DNA from: an uncultured Erythrobacter sp. | GTDB taxonomy: Bacteria; Pseudomonadota; Alphaproteobacteria; Sphingomonadales; Sphingomonadaceae | Direction of reading: 5' to 3' | Assembly: GCA_947503155.1 (NCBI GenBank) | Contig: CANNCL010000003.1 | Location: 1-64,000 of the forward strand | Length of the DNA stretch: 64,000 nucleotides | Shown here: positions 45,593 to 54,787 of the stretch, in pieces | How positions within the stretch are numbered: the first letter of the stretch is position 1 | Layout: every line of letters begins with the position of its first letter | Program-made: the position numbers and the translations under genes | The notes under the pieces: generated by a model | Database searches by the model: none | The model's input: the letters and a program-made list of their open reading frames with translations, nothing else | Told to the model about the DNA's origin: nothing

Positions 45593-46285
45593 CTATTCCG
45601 GAATTTTCCAGTTCACTGAACTGCTGAACGATCCAGCAACTGCATTGCCATTGCCGTCCTTAGCCGGATCAAACCGCGCGCGGCGTTCCAGCAGGCGGCA
45701 AGTCGCCTGATCAAGCGCGGAATGGCCGGTCGAAGCGGTGATCGAACAATTGGTGACCCGCCCGCGCGCATCAATCGACAGCGCAAATCCTGCGACGCCC
45801 GAATAATCGCGGTTGATCCAGCTGGTGCGGTAATCGCTATCCGTGATCCAGCCGCCGACATTGCCGCGCGGGATGGCCGCGACAGGGTCAAAGGCGGGAC
45901 CCGGCGGGGTGATTGGACCGAGATCAATGGTGCCAATACCCTCTACGATCCCTGATCCCAGATTGGGCAGACCCTCAATTGGGGTGGTTCCCATGCCGGT
46001 GAAGGTGATCACAGGGTCGGGACTTGGCGGCGGAAGGTATTGCGGAATTTCTTGAACCGGCTGGGTCGTGGCTGTGACCTCTGGTGGGTCCGGCTCGATC
46101 GTGGGTTCAATCTCCGGCTCGGGGACATCGGGGATGTTATGGCCTTCGAGGATGGTGATTTCGTCCGGGGCAACCACAGTGACCGCGAGGCCGACGACAA
46201 GCAGCAAGCCGAAAGCCCCCGGCACCCCAAGCGCGCCAAAAATTGCTGCGGGGTTGGGCCGGTTGGCCGTGTTTACATAATTCAT
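45593..46285 (-). CDS. TonB-like energy transducer protein
   Basis: This 230-residue protein has one membrane helix (about 18-40), a Pro/Glu-rich spacer (PEPEIEPTIEPDPPE near 60-85) and a C-terminal TonB domain (about 150-228). That domain has the YSGVAGFALSIDARGRVTNC strand and ALDQATCRLLERRARFDPA. TonB carries inner-membrane energy to outer-membrane receptors. No exbB/exbD lies nearby, so partners are elsewhere. AGGAG precedes the ATG at 46285. Confidence 0.85.
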   Translation of the reverse strand: MNYVNTANRPNPAAIFGALGVPGAFGLLLVVGLAVTVVAPDEITILEGHNIPDVPEPEIEPTIEPDPPEVTATTQPVQEIPQYLPPPSPDPVITFTGMGTTPIEGLPNLGSGIVEGIGTIDLGPITPPGPAFDPVAAIPRGNVGGWITDSDYRTSWINRDYSGVAGFALSIDARGRVTNCSITASTGHSALDQATCRLLERRARFDPAKDGNGNAVAGSFSSSVNWKIPE

Positions 46286-46446
46286 AATGCCATCTCCTCT
46301 CACAGTTGATGTGGGAGTCATGTTACAACGTAACATTCAGTAATCAAGAACTATCGAGTTGCGGAAAGGGACGGGTCGCGCAATGCAACTGGTTTGATTT
46401 TTGTAATATTGTTGTTTTGGGCGGGGCGTTTGTGTTTGCGTGTTTT

Positions 46447-46540
46447 TGTTTGCGCACCCCATCCGGGGTGCGATGTCCTCGCACCTTCGGTGCTGCGGGC
46501 GGGCGGTCGCCCTTGCAGTTGCTGCGCAACTGAGCTCCGC
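46447..46540 (+). repeat. Interspersed GC-rich repeat, forward copy
   Basis: This is the clearest copy of the family. It has a GTTTGCGCACCCCATCCGGG head with a perfect CACCCCATCCGGGGTG dyad, TGTCCTCGC, a GCACCTTCGGTGC hairpin, the GGGCGGTCGCCCTTGCAG core and a GTTGCTGCGCAAC hairpin. It matches the reverse complement of 1-77 over its length. Confidence 0.85.
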
Positions 46541-46590
46541 CATCAAGTTGGTGGGGTAGCGCGAGTAGTAATTTGATATGCTGTGCCAGT

Positions 46591-46699
46591 CCGGCGCCGC
46601 AGGCGTCGCAAGGCCGACCGGCCGCCCGCAGGGGCCCGAAGCGCAGCTTAGGGACAGCCCCGAGGACGCATCCCCGGATGGGGATGCGAAACGCAAAGA
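46591..46699 (-). repeat. Interspersed GC-rich repeat, reverse copy
   Basis: Read on the minus strand it begins TTTGCGTTTCGCATCCCCAT, continues through CGGGGATGCGTCCTCGG and reaches a CTGCGGGCGGCCGGTCGG core. It faces the copy at 46447-46540, making a long imperfect inverted repeat. Confidence 0.8.
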
Positions 46700-46721
46700 A
46701 TCAGATCAAGTGATCCTCAGA

Positions 46722-47378
46722 TCACTTAATCGGACAATCCGGCGACAGACGGAAATCTAGGTAATTATCGACAGACGCCATCATTTCTTCGGTTTCGTTT
46801 TCGAAGAAGTGGTTGGCGCGCGGGATTTCGTCGTGGTGGATTGTGATATGCTTTTGCGTGCGCAGCTTATCGACCAGTTTCTGCACTGCATTGGGCTGAA
46901 CCACGGTGTCCGCCGCGCCTTGCACGAAAATTCCGCTGGCGGGGCACGGTGCCAAAAAGCTGAAATCATACATGTTGGCCGGCGGTGCGATGGAGATAAA
47001 GCCGCGCACTTCGGGGCGGCGCATCAGCAATTGCATACCGATCAGCGCGCCGAATGAATAACCAGCGACCCATGTCGTTTGCGCCTCTGGGTGGATGCTT
47101 TGCACCCAATCAAGCGCGCTCGCCGCGTCAGACAATTCGCCAATGCCGCTGTCAAAGCTGCCTTGGCTGCGGCCTACGCCGCGAAAATTGAACCGCAAAA
47201 CCGCAAAGCCGCGATCTGCAAAGGTTTTATACATCCGTTGGACGATGCGGTCATTCATCGTGCCGCCGCCCTCAGGATGCGGGTGCAGGATCATCGCAAC
47301 AGGCGCACGTGGGCGCGGCGGCGGGGAGAAACGACCTTCGAGACGGCCTTCTGGACCGGGGAAGATGACTGATGGCAT
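46722..47378 (-). CDS. Alpha/beta hydrolase
   Basis: This 218-residue hydrolase has the HPHPEGGGTMND oxyanion loop near 35-46 and the nucleophile in AGYSFGALIG near 105. The acid is in QGAADTVVQP near 160 and the catalytic His in RANHFFENET near 195. The pattern fits the small serine-hydrolase group often found beside Fe-S cluster genes in sphingomonads. No signal peptide is visible, and the substrate is unknown. It is divergent from the cysteine desulfurase genes. Confidence 0.83.
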   Translation of the reverse strand: MPSVIFPGPEGRLEGRFSPPPRPRAPVAMILHPHPEGGGTMNDRIVQRMYKTFADRGFAVLRFNFRGVGRSQGSFDSGIGELSDAASALDWVQSIHPEAQTTWVAGYSFGALIGMQLLMRRPEVRGFISIAPPANMYDFSFLAPCPASGIFVQGAADTVVQPNAVQKLVDKLRTQKHITIHHDEIPRANHFFENETEEMMASVDNYLDFRLSPDCPIK

Positions 47379-47490
47379 CGATGAAACCTTGCGAAATATG
47401 GGTTGGCGAGATGCCTGCTGGCACCTGCGAAAGCGCGCTCTATATAGGGAGCCATGCAGTTTACGCAATTTTTTGTCGGATAGACCTCAA

Positions 47491-48492
47491 GTGGGACGGA
47501 TTTACCTAGATCACGCGGCCACCTCGCCGCTGCGGCCAGAAGCCCGCGCCGCGATGGAGCAAGGCTTTGCACTATGGGCCAATCCGTCCAGCCCCCATGC
47601 AGAAGGGCGCAAGGCGAAATCGGCGCTGGAGGATGCCCGCGACCGGGTAAAAGCGGCGCTTGGCTGGAGCGAAGAATTGATCTTCACCAGCGGCGCTAGC
47701 GAGGCATTGGCGATTGGGTTGCAGCGCGCAAAAATTGGCCAAGAACCAATAGAGCGCCGGATTGTGAGTGCAGTGGAGCATGACGCGGTGTTTCGTGCGG
47801 CACCGGATGCGCAGGTTTTCGCGGACGACGCGGTTCTGGATGACCGCACAATCTTGGCCGTGCAGCATGTGAATTCCGAAACCGGTGTGATCAATCCGGT
47901 TGCGCAGATGGCGGAGACGGTGAAACCAACCGGCGCGGTTCTGCTGTCCGATTGTTCGCAAAGTGCGGGCAAGATCGCTTTGCCTGATGCCGATATGTTG
48001 GTGATTTCTGCGCATAAATTTGGCGGACCGATTGGGGTGGGCGCCTTGTTGGTGCGCGATTTCAATCTGCTTACGCCAATTGGCGGGCATGAACGCGGAT
48101 ACAGGCAAGGCACAGAGAATTTGCCCGGCGCAATGGGCATGGCCGCCGCGTTGGAGGCGGGCGATTGGCAGACCACCCCGGCGCAGCGCGCGCAATTCGC
48201 GGATGCTGTGCAAGCCAGCCGCCTGAAAATGGGCGAACAGGTCGATTATATCACCGCGCTAACCCATCCCAGCATCAGCGCACAGGCGCTCCTTATCCGC
48301 CTAGACGCGATGGGATTCGCGGTATCCGCAGGCAGCGCATGTTCCTCCGGCACGCTGAAAAAAAGCCGCGTCCTCGATGCGTTTGGCGTGTCCGATGAAG
48401 TCGCCGCGCGCACCATCCGCGTCAGTCTCGGCTGGAACACCTCGGCGCAAGATTTGGAACAATTCGCCGCCGCATGGGCTTCTTTGGTATGA
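47491..48492 (+). CDS. Cysteine desulfurase (first of two)
   Basis: This 333-residue class-V PLP enzyme has the start RIYLDHAATSPL. The PLP-stacking His is in SAVEHDAV, the Schiff-base Lys176 is in SAHKFGG, and the persulfide Cys284 is in AGSACSSG. It provides sulfur for Fe-S clusters or thiolation. It starts at GTG (47491), with no in-frame ATG nearby. It is somewhat shorter than typical IscS (about 400 residues) and lacks part of the C-terminal region. Its stop overlaps the next gene (ATGA), so the two desulfurases are coupled. Confidence 0.87.
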   Translation: MGRIYLDHAATSPLRPEARAAMEQGFALWANPSSPHAEGRKAKSALEDARDRVKAALGWSEELIFTSGASEALAIGLQRAKIGQEPIERRIVSAVEHDAVFRAAPDAQVFADDAVLDDRTILAVQHVNSETGVINPVAQMAETVKPTGAVLLSDCSQSAGKIALPDADMLVISAHKFGGPIGVGALLVRDFNLLTPIGGHERGYRQGTENLPGAMGMAAALEAGDWQTTPAQRAQFADAVQASRLKMGEQVDYITALTHPSISAQALLIRLDAMGFAVSAGSACSSGTLKKSRVLDAFGVSDEVAARTIRVSLGWNTSAQDLEQFAAAWASLV

Positions 48493-49583
48493 TCTATCTC
48501 GACAATCAGGCGACCACGCCGCTGGCATTAGAGGCACGTGATGCGATGATGCGCTGGCTCGATGGGCCGGACGGCACCGGCTTTGGCAACCCGCATTCAT
48601 CCCATCGCATGGGCCGCCAAGCGGCAGCGGCGGTGGAATTGGCGCGCGACCGGGTGGCGGCTTTGTTCCCTCCGGGCGGCAAGGTGATTTTCACAGGCGG
48701 CGCGACCGAAGCGCTCAATCTGGCGATCCGGGGTAGCGGGCGATCAGAGGGCGGCGAAGGCACCGTCGCATTTTCCGCCATCGAACATTCCGCCGTGGGC
48801 GACACCGCACGCGATGCGGGCAAGCATCATGTCCTATCCGTGGACAAAGACGGCATTTGCAATCCAGAGCAAGACCTGCCCGCAGACACGCGCATGGTCG
48901 CCGTCATGCAGGTCAATAATGAGATCGGCGTGATCCAGCCGAGCAATGACTGGCACCGCCGCGCAAAACAGGCGAACGCTTTGTTCGTGATCGACGCGGT
49001 GCAAGCCTATGGCAAAATGCCGGTTGCATCCGCCGATATGATCGCGGTCAGCGCGCATAAGCTCCACGGTCCCAAGGGGATCGGCGCATTATGGGTGCGG
49101 GACGGGGTGGAATTGACGCAGCAGCAAACCGGCGGCGGGCAAGAGGCGGGGCTGCGTTCCGGCACACTATCGCCGGCCCTGATCGCAGGGTTCGGCGCCG
49201 CTGCGCAAATTGCCGCAGAACGCATGAGCGAAGACGCCGAACATGCCGAAAACCTTTGGACCCGCGCGCGCGAATTGTTTGATGGGTGGGAACTCAATGG
49301 CAGCGCCTCTGCGCGCTGGCACGGCAATTTCAATATCCGGCGCGAGGGATTGGATGTCGCCCGCTTGATGAGCGATTGCCGCAATGTCATGTTTTCCGCC
49401 GGTAGCGCATGCGCCAGCGGATCGGGCCGGCCAAGCCATGTTTTAAAAGCCATCGGATTATCGGACGCACAGGCGAAAAATTCGATCCGTCTGGGTTGGA
49501 GCCGCTACACCGGGCTGGACGATATCGAACAAGCCGCCAGCGCGATTAAAGCGGCGGTTAAGGAGCAAGAGAAGTGGGGCTGA
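48489..49583 (+). CDS. Cysteine desulfurase (second of two)
   Basis: This 364-residue class-V PLP enzyme starts MIYLDNQATTPL. It has the PLP site Lys191 in SAHKLHGPKG and the catalytic Cys308 in AGSACASGSG. It is closer to the NifS/IscS type than the first copy. The neighbours are a coupled desulfurase and a 2Fe-2S ferredoxin that starts within its 3' end, a compact ISC-like operon. No scaffold protein such as IscU is present here. A heterodimer with the first copy is possible but unproven. Confidence 0.9.
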   Translation: MIYLDNQATTPLALEARDAMMRWLDGPDGTGFGNPHSSHRMGRQAAAAVELARDRVAALFPPGGKVIFTGGATEALNLAIRGSGRSEGGEGTVAFSAIEHSAVGDTARDAGKHHVLSVDKDGICNPEQDLPADTRMVAVMQVNNEIGVIQPSNDWHRRAKQANALFVIDAVQAYGKMPVASADMIAVSAHKLHGPKGIGALWVRDGVELTQQQTGGGQEAGLRSGTLSPALIAGFGAAAQIAAERMSEDAEHAENLWTRARELFDGWELNGSASARWHGNFNIRREGLDVARLMSDCRNVMFSAGSACASGSGRPSHVLKAIGLSDAQAKNSIRLGWSRYTGLDDIEQAASAIKAAVKEQEKWG

Positions 49584-49909
49584 AAGTCACCTTTATCGAC
49601 CCGCGCGGCAACCCGGTAGAAACCGAGGGAGAGCCGGGCGACAATTTGCTCAAAATCGGTCAGGCGGCGGGATTGCCGCTGGAGGGGACATGCGAGGGGC
49701 AAATGGCTTGTTCCACCTGCCACGTTATTGTCGCGGCACAATGGTTCGCCAAGCTTGCGAAGCCGAGTGAAGAAGAAGAAGACATGCTAGATTTTGCCGC
49801 AGGTGCGCGCCGCACAAGCCGCCTGTCTTGCCAAATCGACCTCACATCTGACCTAGACGGGTTAACCGTCAGCGTACCGGGTGAGAGCAATGACGCGCGC
49901 AGATTGTAG
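49574..49909 (+). CDS. fdx: 2Fe-2S ferredoxin, adrenodoxin type
   Basis: This 111-residue ferredoxin has the cluster cysteines in CEGQMACSTC (spacing C-x5-C-x2-C) and a fourth in RLSCQID. That is the adrenodoxin/ISC-ferredoxin pattern. In Fe-S assembly it gives electrons for cluster formation on the scaffold. The GTG start follows AAGGAGC, ten bases before the end of the second desulfurase gene. An acidic SEEEEDML patch fits a partner-binding surface. Confidence 0.93.
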   Translation: MGLKVTFIDPRGNPVETEGEPGDNLLKIGQAAGLPLEGTCEGQMACSTCHVIVAAQWFAKLAKPSEEEEDMLDFAAGARRTSRLSCQIDLTSDLDGLTVSVPGESNDARRL

Positions 49910-49936
49910 CGCGCAAGTAAGGGTCAAAGACATACC

Positions 49937-50713
49937 ATGAATTTGCGAGAACGCGCGATTGCGCTGGTCGAATCCGCTGGATTTGAGCGTTTCATTATTG
50001 CTGTGATTGTCATCAACGCCATTGGATTGGGGGTTGAAACGTCGCCGGCTGCGATGGCGGCGATCGGCGGTCTGGTTGAGTGGTTAGACGTGATCGCATT
50101 GACGATTTTCGTGGTGGAATTGACGATCAAATTGTTCGCGTACCGCCTCGCATTTTTCAAAAGCGGCTGGAACATTTTCGATCTCGCTATTGTCAGCGCC
50201 GCGTTGGTTCCGGCGGGCGCGCAATTCTCTGTCTTGCGGGCGCTGCGGATTTTGCGCGCGCTCAGGCTGGTGTCGGCCGTACCGAGTATGCGCAAGGTCA
50301 TTGTCGGCCTGTTCAGCGCCATTCCCAGCATTGCGACCGTGATCGTGATGCTGTTGCTGTTGTTTTACATCAGCGCGGTGATGGCGACGAAATTGTTTGG
50401 CGAGGCGTTCCCGGAATGGTTCGGCAATCTCGGCGCGTCGCTATATTCACTGTTCCAGATCATGACGCTGGAAAGTTGGAGCATGGGGATCGTGCGTCCG
50501 GTGATGGAAGAATTCCCCTATGCCTGGGCATTCTTCGTGCCGTTTATCCTGATCACCAGCTTCATCGTGCTCAACCTGTTTATCGGTGTGATCGTCAACG
50601 CAATGGCCGAGGCGACCGAAGACGACGCGCATAGCGAGCGTGAGATGATCATCGAGCAGCTCAAAGGGTTACGCGAAGAGGTCGGGGCGCTTCGGACTGA
50701 GCGAGAGCGTTAA
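49937..50713 (+). CDS. Voltage-gated sodium channel (NavAb/NaChBac type)
   Basis: This 258-residue single-subunit channel should form tetramers. S1-S3 are hydrophobic helices (about 18-85). S4 has arginines at 101, 104, 107 and 110 spaced every third residue. S5 is at about 128-145. The pore carries the selectivity filter TLESWSM (177-183), identical to that of NavAb. S6 ends near 222, followed by an acidic C-terminal coiled coil. By homology it is a sodium-selective channel used for ion homeostasis and perhaps motility or pH. Its 3' end overlaps the DUF4349 gene by four bases, convergently. Confidence 0.93.
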   Translation: MNLRERAIALVESAGFERFIIAVIVINAIGLGVETSPAAMAAIGGLVEWLDVIALTIFVVELTIKLFAYRLAFFKSGWNIFDLAIVSAALVPAGAQFSVLRALRILRALRLVSAVPSMRKVIVGLFSAIPSIATVIVMLLLLFYISAVMATKLFGEAFPEWFGNLGASLYSLFQIMTLESWSMGIVRPVMEEFPYAWAFFVPFILITSFIVLNLFIGVIVNAMAEATEDDAHSEREMIIEQLKGLREEVGALRTERER

Positions 50714-51708
50714 GGCGCGCCGGGCGCCGGTTCTTCTGATTCGTCGAGCACAGCGGCTTTGTTCAGGCCAGCGTTAGGCGATACGCGCGCCCGCGCCCAT
50801 TTCCATAGGCGCAGCGCGGCGAAGACGATCAACCCAATCGGCAAGATGAGGGTGACAGCCATCATCAAAAATCCGATAATCGTACCCAATATTGCACCAA
50901 GCGATCCCCACGCATTGGCGATAGGCGCGCTGAATCCGCCCGATCGCGGGGAGCCGGATTCGTAGGTGATCGACATTTGGCTAAACGCAACGCGGCCGCG
51001 CATTTCGTTGAGCCAGCTTCGTGCCTGATCGATCTCTTGATTGACCTGCGCGACACCGCGCTCCGCCTCAACCAATTCCGCGACTGTGCCCTCTCTGTTG
51101 CGCAAAATGTCCATCAACCGGTCGCGCAGCAATGATCGCGCACGCAATTTGGCTTCGGTGTCGACGATCTGTTTGGACAGATCCTCCCCCTCGATAGAAG
51201 AGGTGATCAATTCCGCATCTGAGTTGCCAGAACTCGTTTCCAAAGCTTTGCTGAAATCACGCGCCACCCCGGAGGCAACAGCAATTTGAAGGCTGCCGTA
51301 AGAATAATCGCCATCATTGTCTGACTGGCGCATGGCAATGATCCGGCACACACTCGGCCCGCGCGCTTCGCACATATCGGCGTGGCGTTCCTGAAGCGGT
51401 TTCATCGCAGCGGCTGGCAGGCGAAAGCCCATTTCATAGCGATAGGCAATCTGCGGCTGGGCGACGGCGCTATCGGGTTCGATTGGGGTGGCCGGGCTAT
51501 TAGCGACCGGCGGTTCTTCGATATCAACAGTCGTCGCGCGCTCTATGACGTTACCGCTCGACATTGCTTCTGCGAAACCGAATTGATTTTGCGGTGCTTC
51601 GGCGTAGCCATCGGCGGCCATTTCCGCCGCAGCGCTATCGCTCTGCTGTTGCCCGCAGGCGGCGAGAAAGAAGGCAGGGGCCGCGGTCATCATCCAGAAT
51701 TTGCGCAT
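50710..51708 (-). CDS. DUF4349 lipoprotein
   Basis: This 332-residue protein has lipobox LAAC (near 15-18), a disordered Ala/Gln-rich stretch and the DUF4349 domain (about 95-300). That domain contains EDLSKQIVDTEAKLRARSLL and VAQVNQEIDQARSWLNEM, a long coiled-coil pair, and a helical region that spans the membrane once (about 262-292). Such proteins look like envelope proteins of unknown function. A 23-base inverted repeat at 51763-51785 lies just upstream. Confidence 0.85.
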   Translation of the reverse strand: MRKFWMMTAAPAFFLAACGQQQSDSAAAEMAADGYAEAPQNQFGFAEAMSSGNVIERATTVDIEEPPVANSPATPIEPDSAVAQPQIAYRYEMGFRLPAAAMKPLQERHADMCEARGPSVCRIIAMRQSDNDGDYSYGSLQIAVASGVARDFSKALETSSGNSDAELITSSIEGEDLSKQIVDTEAKLRARSLLRDRLMDILRNREGTVAELVEAERGVAQVNQEIDQARSWLNEMRGRVAFSQMSITYESGSPRSGGFSAPIANAWGSLGAILGTIIGFLMMAVTLILPIGLIVFAALRLWKWARARVSPNAGLNKAAVLDESEEPAPGAP

Positions 51709-51762
51709 AGAACTCTCCAAAATTGAACACGGTCTAAAGCCGGTTTTACTCAAGGTGCCTTA

Positions 51763-51785
51763 TTGTTGCCATAATATGGACACAA
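51763..51785. promoter_or_regulatory. 23-base inverted repeat upstream of the DUF4349 gene
   Basis: Arms TTGT-CCATA and TATGG-ACAA pair around a central A with two mismatches. The dyad centre is at CCATAATATGG (51769-51779). It lies 55-77 bases before the start, in the expected operator or promoter zone. Confidence 0.4.
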
Positions 51786-51811
51786 TTCGGCCATGATTGC
51801 AAGTGCCTTCT

Positions 51812-51826
51812 TGATACAATGTATCA
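51812..51826. promoter_or_regulatory. Perfect palindrome TGATACA-A-TGTATCA
   Basis: This 15-base dyad has seven-base arms and a single central A. It lies about 25 bases upstream of the Nav relic and may be an operator left from that gene's promoter. No neighbouring intact gene uses it clearly. Confidence 0.35.
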
Positions 51827-51849
51827 TAGGCGACTGCCTCTGATTTCGC

Positions 51850-51958
51850 AAATGACCGAATTCAACGCCGCACATTGACCGGAATGGGCGTCAAACGGGG
51901 CGCTTTATGCGCTGTTCCAGATCACGAAGCCGGAAAGTGGGAGAATGGAGATCGCGCC
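51850..51958 (+). pseudogene. Decayed fragment of a Nav channel gene (pore region)
   Basis: Read from 51852 in one frame, the segment gives a peptide alignable to the intact channel around its filter: PEW, then GA, LYALFQI, T, PES and ME, against PEWFGNLGASLYSLFQI and TLESWSM. At DNA level, 51911-51924 (CTGTTCCAGATCA) is identical to 50450-50462, and the next 35 bases match well. An in-frame stop lies at 51876 and the filter tryptophan is lost. I see no intact remainder, so this is a short relic of a second copy. Confidence 0.6.
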
Positions 51959-52156
51959 ACAAAGAATTAGGGCGCAAAGCGTTAGCCCCGGCCCCAAATC
52001 CAACAATGGGTTTAGGCAGGCGCCAACAAATATTGCCATCGTATCGGCCCCGTTCTGGCAACCATGATCCCGAGAATTCGCGCCTTGTGCCTTAATTGGG
52101 TTTTCCCTGTGGAAACGCCTCTCCCAGTGCGGCGCGGGCCTTGCTAGACACCGCGC

Positions 52157-54457
52157 ATGGCTGAACCGACACCTCCGACTGATTCTGATCCCGATGCGTT
52201 TGACGCAATTGTCGACGCGCCGTTCGATGCCGCTTTGTCAGAACGGTATTTGGTCTATGCATTGTCCACGATCACGGCGCGGTCGCTGCCGGATTTGCGC
52301 GACGGGTTGAAACCGGTTCACCGCCGTTTGCTGTGGACCATGCGTCAGTTAAAGCTGGACCCGTCCAACACGTTTAAGAAATCCGCCCGCGTTGTCGGCG
52401 AAGTGATCGGCAAATATCACCCGCATGGCGACACCGCCGCTTATGACGCGATGGTGCGGCTGGCTCAGGATTTCTCGCTGCGATATCCGCTGGTTGAGGG
52501 GCAGGGCAATTTCGGCAATGTCGACGGCGATAATGCGGCGGCCTATCGTTACACAGAAGCGCGCCTGACAAAGACGGCGATGCATCTGATGGCGGGATTG
52601 GATGCGGGCACGGTCGATTTCATCCCGACCTATAATGGCGAAGAAGAAGAGCCGGAATTGATGCCCGGCCTGTTCCCCAATCTGCTGGCCAATGGGTCGA
52701 GCGGGATTGCGGTGGGCATGGCGACCAATATCCCGTCGCACAATGTTGCAGAAGTGATCGATGCGACGCTGGAACTGATCGACAATCCGCATGTCGAGCA
52801 TGAGCGTTTGATGGAATTGATGAAGGGCCCCGATTTCGCAACCGGCGGCCAAGTCATCGACAGCGCGGAGATGATTTCAGAAGCGTACCGGACCGGGCGC
52901 GGGTCATTCCGATTGCGCGGTGTTTTCCACGCGCCGGAGGCTGAAAAGGCCGAGGATGTCGCGGCGGGGATAGAGCGGCTGGGCGGCGGACAATGGCAAT
53001 TGGTCATCACCCAAATCCCGTATCAAGTCGCCAAGGGTAAACTGATCGAACAGATCGCTCAGGCGATTGCCGATAAGAAGCTGCCGATCCTAGAAGACGT
53101 GCGCGACGAAAGCGATGAGAGCATCCGCATCGTGATTGTGCCGCGTAGCCGCAATGTCGATCCGGAATTGCTGAAAGAAAGCCTGTTCAAACTGACGGAT
53201 ATGGAGACCCGTTTCGGGCTCAATATGAATGTCCTGAATGCCGCCCGCACACCGATGGTGATGGGGCTGAAGGAGCTGCTCGAAAACTGGACGCGCGCGC
53301 AGATCGAGATTTTGCAGCGCCGCACGCAATACCGCCTCGATCAGATCGAGCGGCGGCTGGAGCTGGTGGAGGGCTATATCATCGCCTTCCTCAACCTCGA
53401 CCGGGTGATTGAGATCATCCGTTATGAGGATGAGCCGAAAGCCGTGATGATGGCGGAGTTTAGCCTGACGGACCGGCAAACAGAGGCGATCCTCAATATG
53501 CGGTTGCGGTCGCTGCGCAAGCTGGAGGAGATGCAGCTGCGCGGGGAAAAAGACGACCTGCTGGCGGAACAAGATGATCTGCAAAAGCTGCTGGATAGCC
53601 CGGCGCGCCAACGCACGCGGTTGAAGAAAGACCTGCGGACATTGCGCAAGGATTATGCTCAGGAAACGAAGCTGGGCGCGCGGCGCACGCGGATTGAAGA
53701 GGCGGCCCCGGCGGTTGAATTTTCGATGGACGCGATGATCGAAAAAGAGCCGGTGACGATAGTCCTCAGTCAAAAAGGCTGGATCCGCGCTGCGAAAGGC
53801 CATGTCGATCTGGAGCAGGAGTTTAAGTATAAGGAAGGCGACGCGCTTGCCTTTATCCTCCACGCGCAGACGACGGATAAGCTGCTGATCGCGGGATCGG
53901 ATGGGCGGTTCTTCACGCTGGGCTGTGACAAATTGCCGGGCGCGCGCGGCTTTGGCGAACCGCTGCGCACGATGATCGACCTCGAAAGCGACGCGTCGAT
54001 TGCCAAGATGTTGGTGCATAAAGAGGGCGGACGTCTGCTGCTTGCTTCAAGCAATGGCAAAGGTTTCTTAGCAGAGACCAAAGAGCTGTTGGCTGAGACC
54101 AAAAAGGGCAAACAGGTCGTGAACCTGAAAGGCACAGCCGCTCTGCAAGTGATCCGCGAAGTGCCCGAGGGCCACGATCATGTCGCGGCGGTCGGTGACA
54201 ATCGCAAATTGATCGTGTTCAACATCGAAGAAATGCCGATCATGGCGCGCGGTCAGGGTGTGATGCTGCAACGATACCGAGACGGCGGATTGTCGGACGC
54301 TACGACATTTGTGCTGGCCGATGGGCTAAGCTGGCAAATGGGCGGATCGGGCGAACGCACCCGGACAGAGAATGACATTTGGCAATGGAAGGTGGCCCGC
54401 GGTGCCGCTGGCCGGATGCCGCCGCAAGGTTTCCCGAAAGACAATCGCTTCGGTTGA
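52157..54457 (+). CDS. parC: DNA topoisomerase IV subunit A
   Basis: ParC cuts and rejoins DNA to separate replicated chromosomes. The 766-residue protein has the winged-helix core with the quinolone-resistance region [15 protein letters not shown] near 85-100 and the catalytic Tyr in [10 protein letters not shown] near 135. The C-terminal beta-propeller spans about 500-740. The Ser that sensitive ParC proteins carry at position 80 is a Thr here. This may be natural in the lineage, and resistance cannot be inferred. parE is not in this window. Confidence 0.95.
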   Translation: MAEPTPPTDSDPDAFDAIVDAPFDAALSERYLVYALSTITARSLPDLRDGLKPVHRRLLWTMRQLKLDPSNTFKKSARVVGEVIGKYHPHGDTAAYDAMVRLAQDFSLRYPLVEGQGNFGNVDGDNAAAYRYTEARLTKTAMHLMAGLDAGTVDFIPTYNGEEEEPELMPGLFPNLLANGSSGIAVGMATNIPSHNVAEVIDATLELIDNPHVEHERLMELMKGPDFATGGQVIDSAEMISEAYRTGRGSFRLRGVFHAPEAEKAEDVAAGIERLGGGQWQLVITQIPYQVAKGKLIEQIAQAIADKKLPILEDVRDESDESIRIVIVPRSRNVDPELLKESLFKLTDMETRFGLNMNVLNAARTPMVMGLKELLENWTRAQIEILQRRTQYRLDQIERRLELVEGYIIAFLNLDRVIEIIRYEDEPKAVMMAEFSLTDRQTEAILNMRLRSLRKLEEMQLRGEKDDLLAEQDDLQKLLDSPARQRTRLKKDLRTLRKDYAQETKLGARRTRIEEAAPAVEFSMDAMIEKEPVTIVLSQKGWIRAAKGHVDLEQEFKYKEGDALAFILHAQTTDKLLIAGSDGRFFTLGCDKLPGARGFGEPLRTMIDLESDASIAKMLVHKEGGRLLLASSNGKGFLAETKELLAETKKGKQVVNLKGTAALQVIREVPEGHDHVAAVGDNRKLIVFNIEEMPIMARGQGVMLQRYRDGGLSDATTFVLADGLSWQMGGSGERTRTENDIWQWKVARGAAGRMPPQGFPKDNRFG

Positions 54458-54540
54458 GGTGTTTGGGTGGTGATGGGTTACCCGCACTAGCGTTGAAGCC
54501 TGTTTCTGGCCGGAATCTTTGTGTGTCGCAGCGCCTTCCG

Positions 54541-54606
54541 GGCGATGATCCTCGCGGCTATTCCTTCCGCTTCGCTACAGGGCCGCTGCGGTCGGGCGGT
54601 CGCCCT
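54541..54606 (+). repeat. Interspersed GC-rich repeat, divergent forward copy
   Basis: It keeps GATCCTCGCGGC, a CCTTCCGCTTCGCTACAGG insert and GCTGCGGTCGGGCGGTCGCC of the core. CCGCTTCGCTA is shared with the rarA minisatellite. It faces the copy at 54673-54769. Confidence 0.65.
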
Positions 54607-54672
54607 ATGTGACGCCTTCGGTGTCATGCCCCGCTAAGCTTTGGGAAAACGCCCAGCACAGCCTCACTGCTG

Positions 54673-54769
54673 AATGGCGCAGCTCGGCTGCGCAGCAGCC
54701 GCAAGCCCGACCGGGCGCCCGCAGCGCCGAAGGCGCGAGGAAATCGCACCCCGAATGGGATGCCCAAAC
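54673..54769 (-). repeat. Interspersed GC-rich repeat, reverse copy
   Basis: On the minus strand it reads GGGCATCCCATTCGGGGTGC, ATTTCCTCGCGCCTTCGGCG, a GCTGCGGGCGCCCGGTCGGG core and a GCTGCGCAGC tail, close to the family consensus. It pairs with 54541-54606. Confidence 0.8.
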
Positions 54770-54787
54770 CAAAACGCGGTGCGCAAG

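Larger units (their letters stand above)
46286..46721. other. 436-base gap filled mostly by an inverted repeat pair
   Basis: The gap between tonB and the hydrolase gene holds two opposing copies of the interspersed repeat (46447-46540 and 46591-46699). The first 110 bases contain the tonB promoter side. No gene is supported. Confidence 0.7.

Noticed and set aside
52400..52460. Quinolone resistance from Thr at the ParC position-80 equivalent
   Set aside because: The residue may be the natural state of the lineage, and sequence alone does not show resistance.
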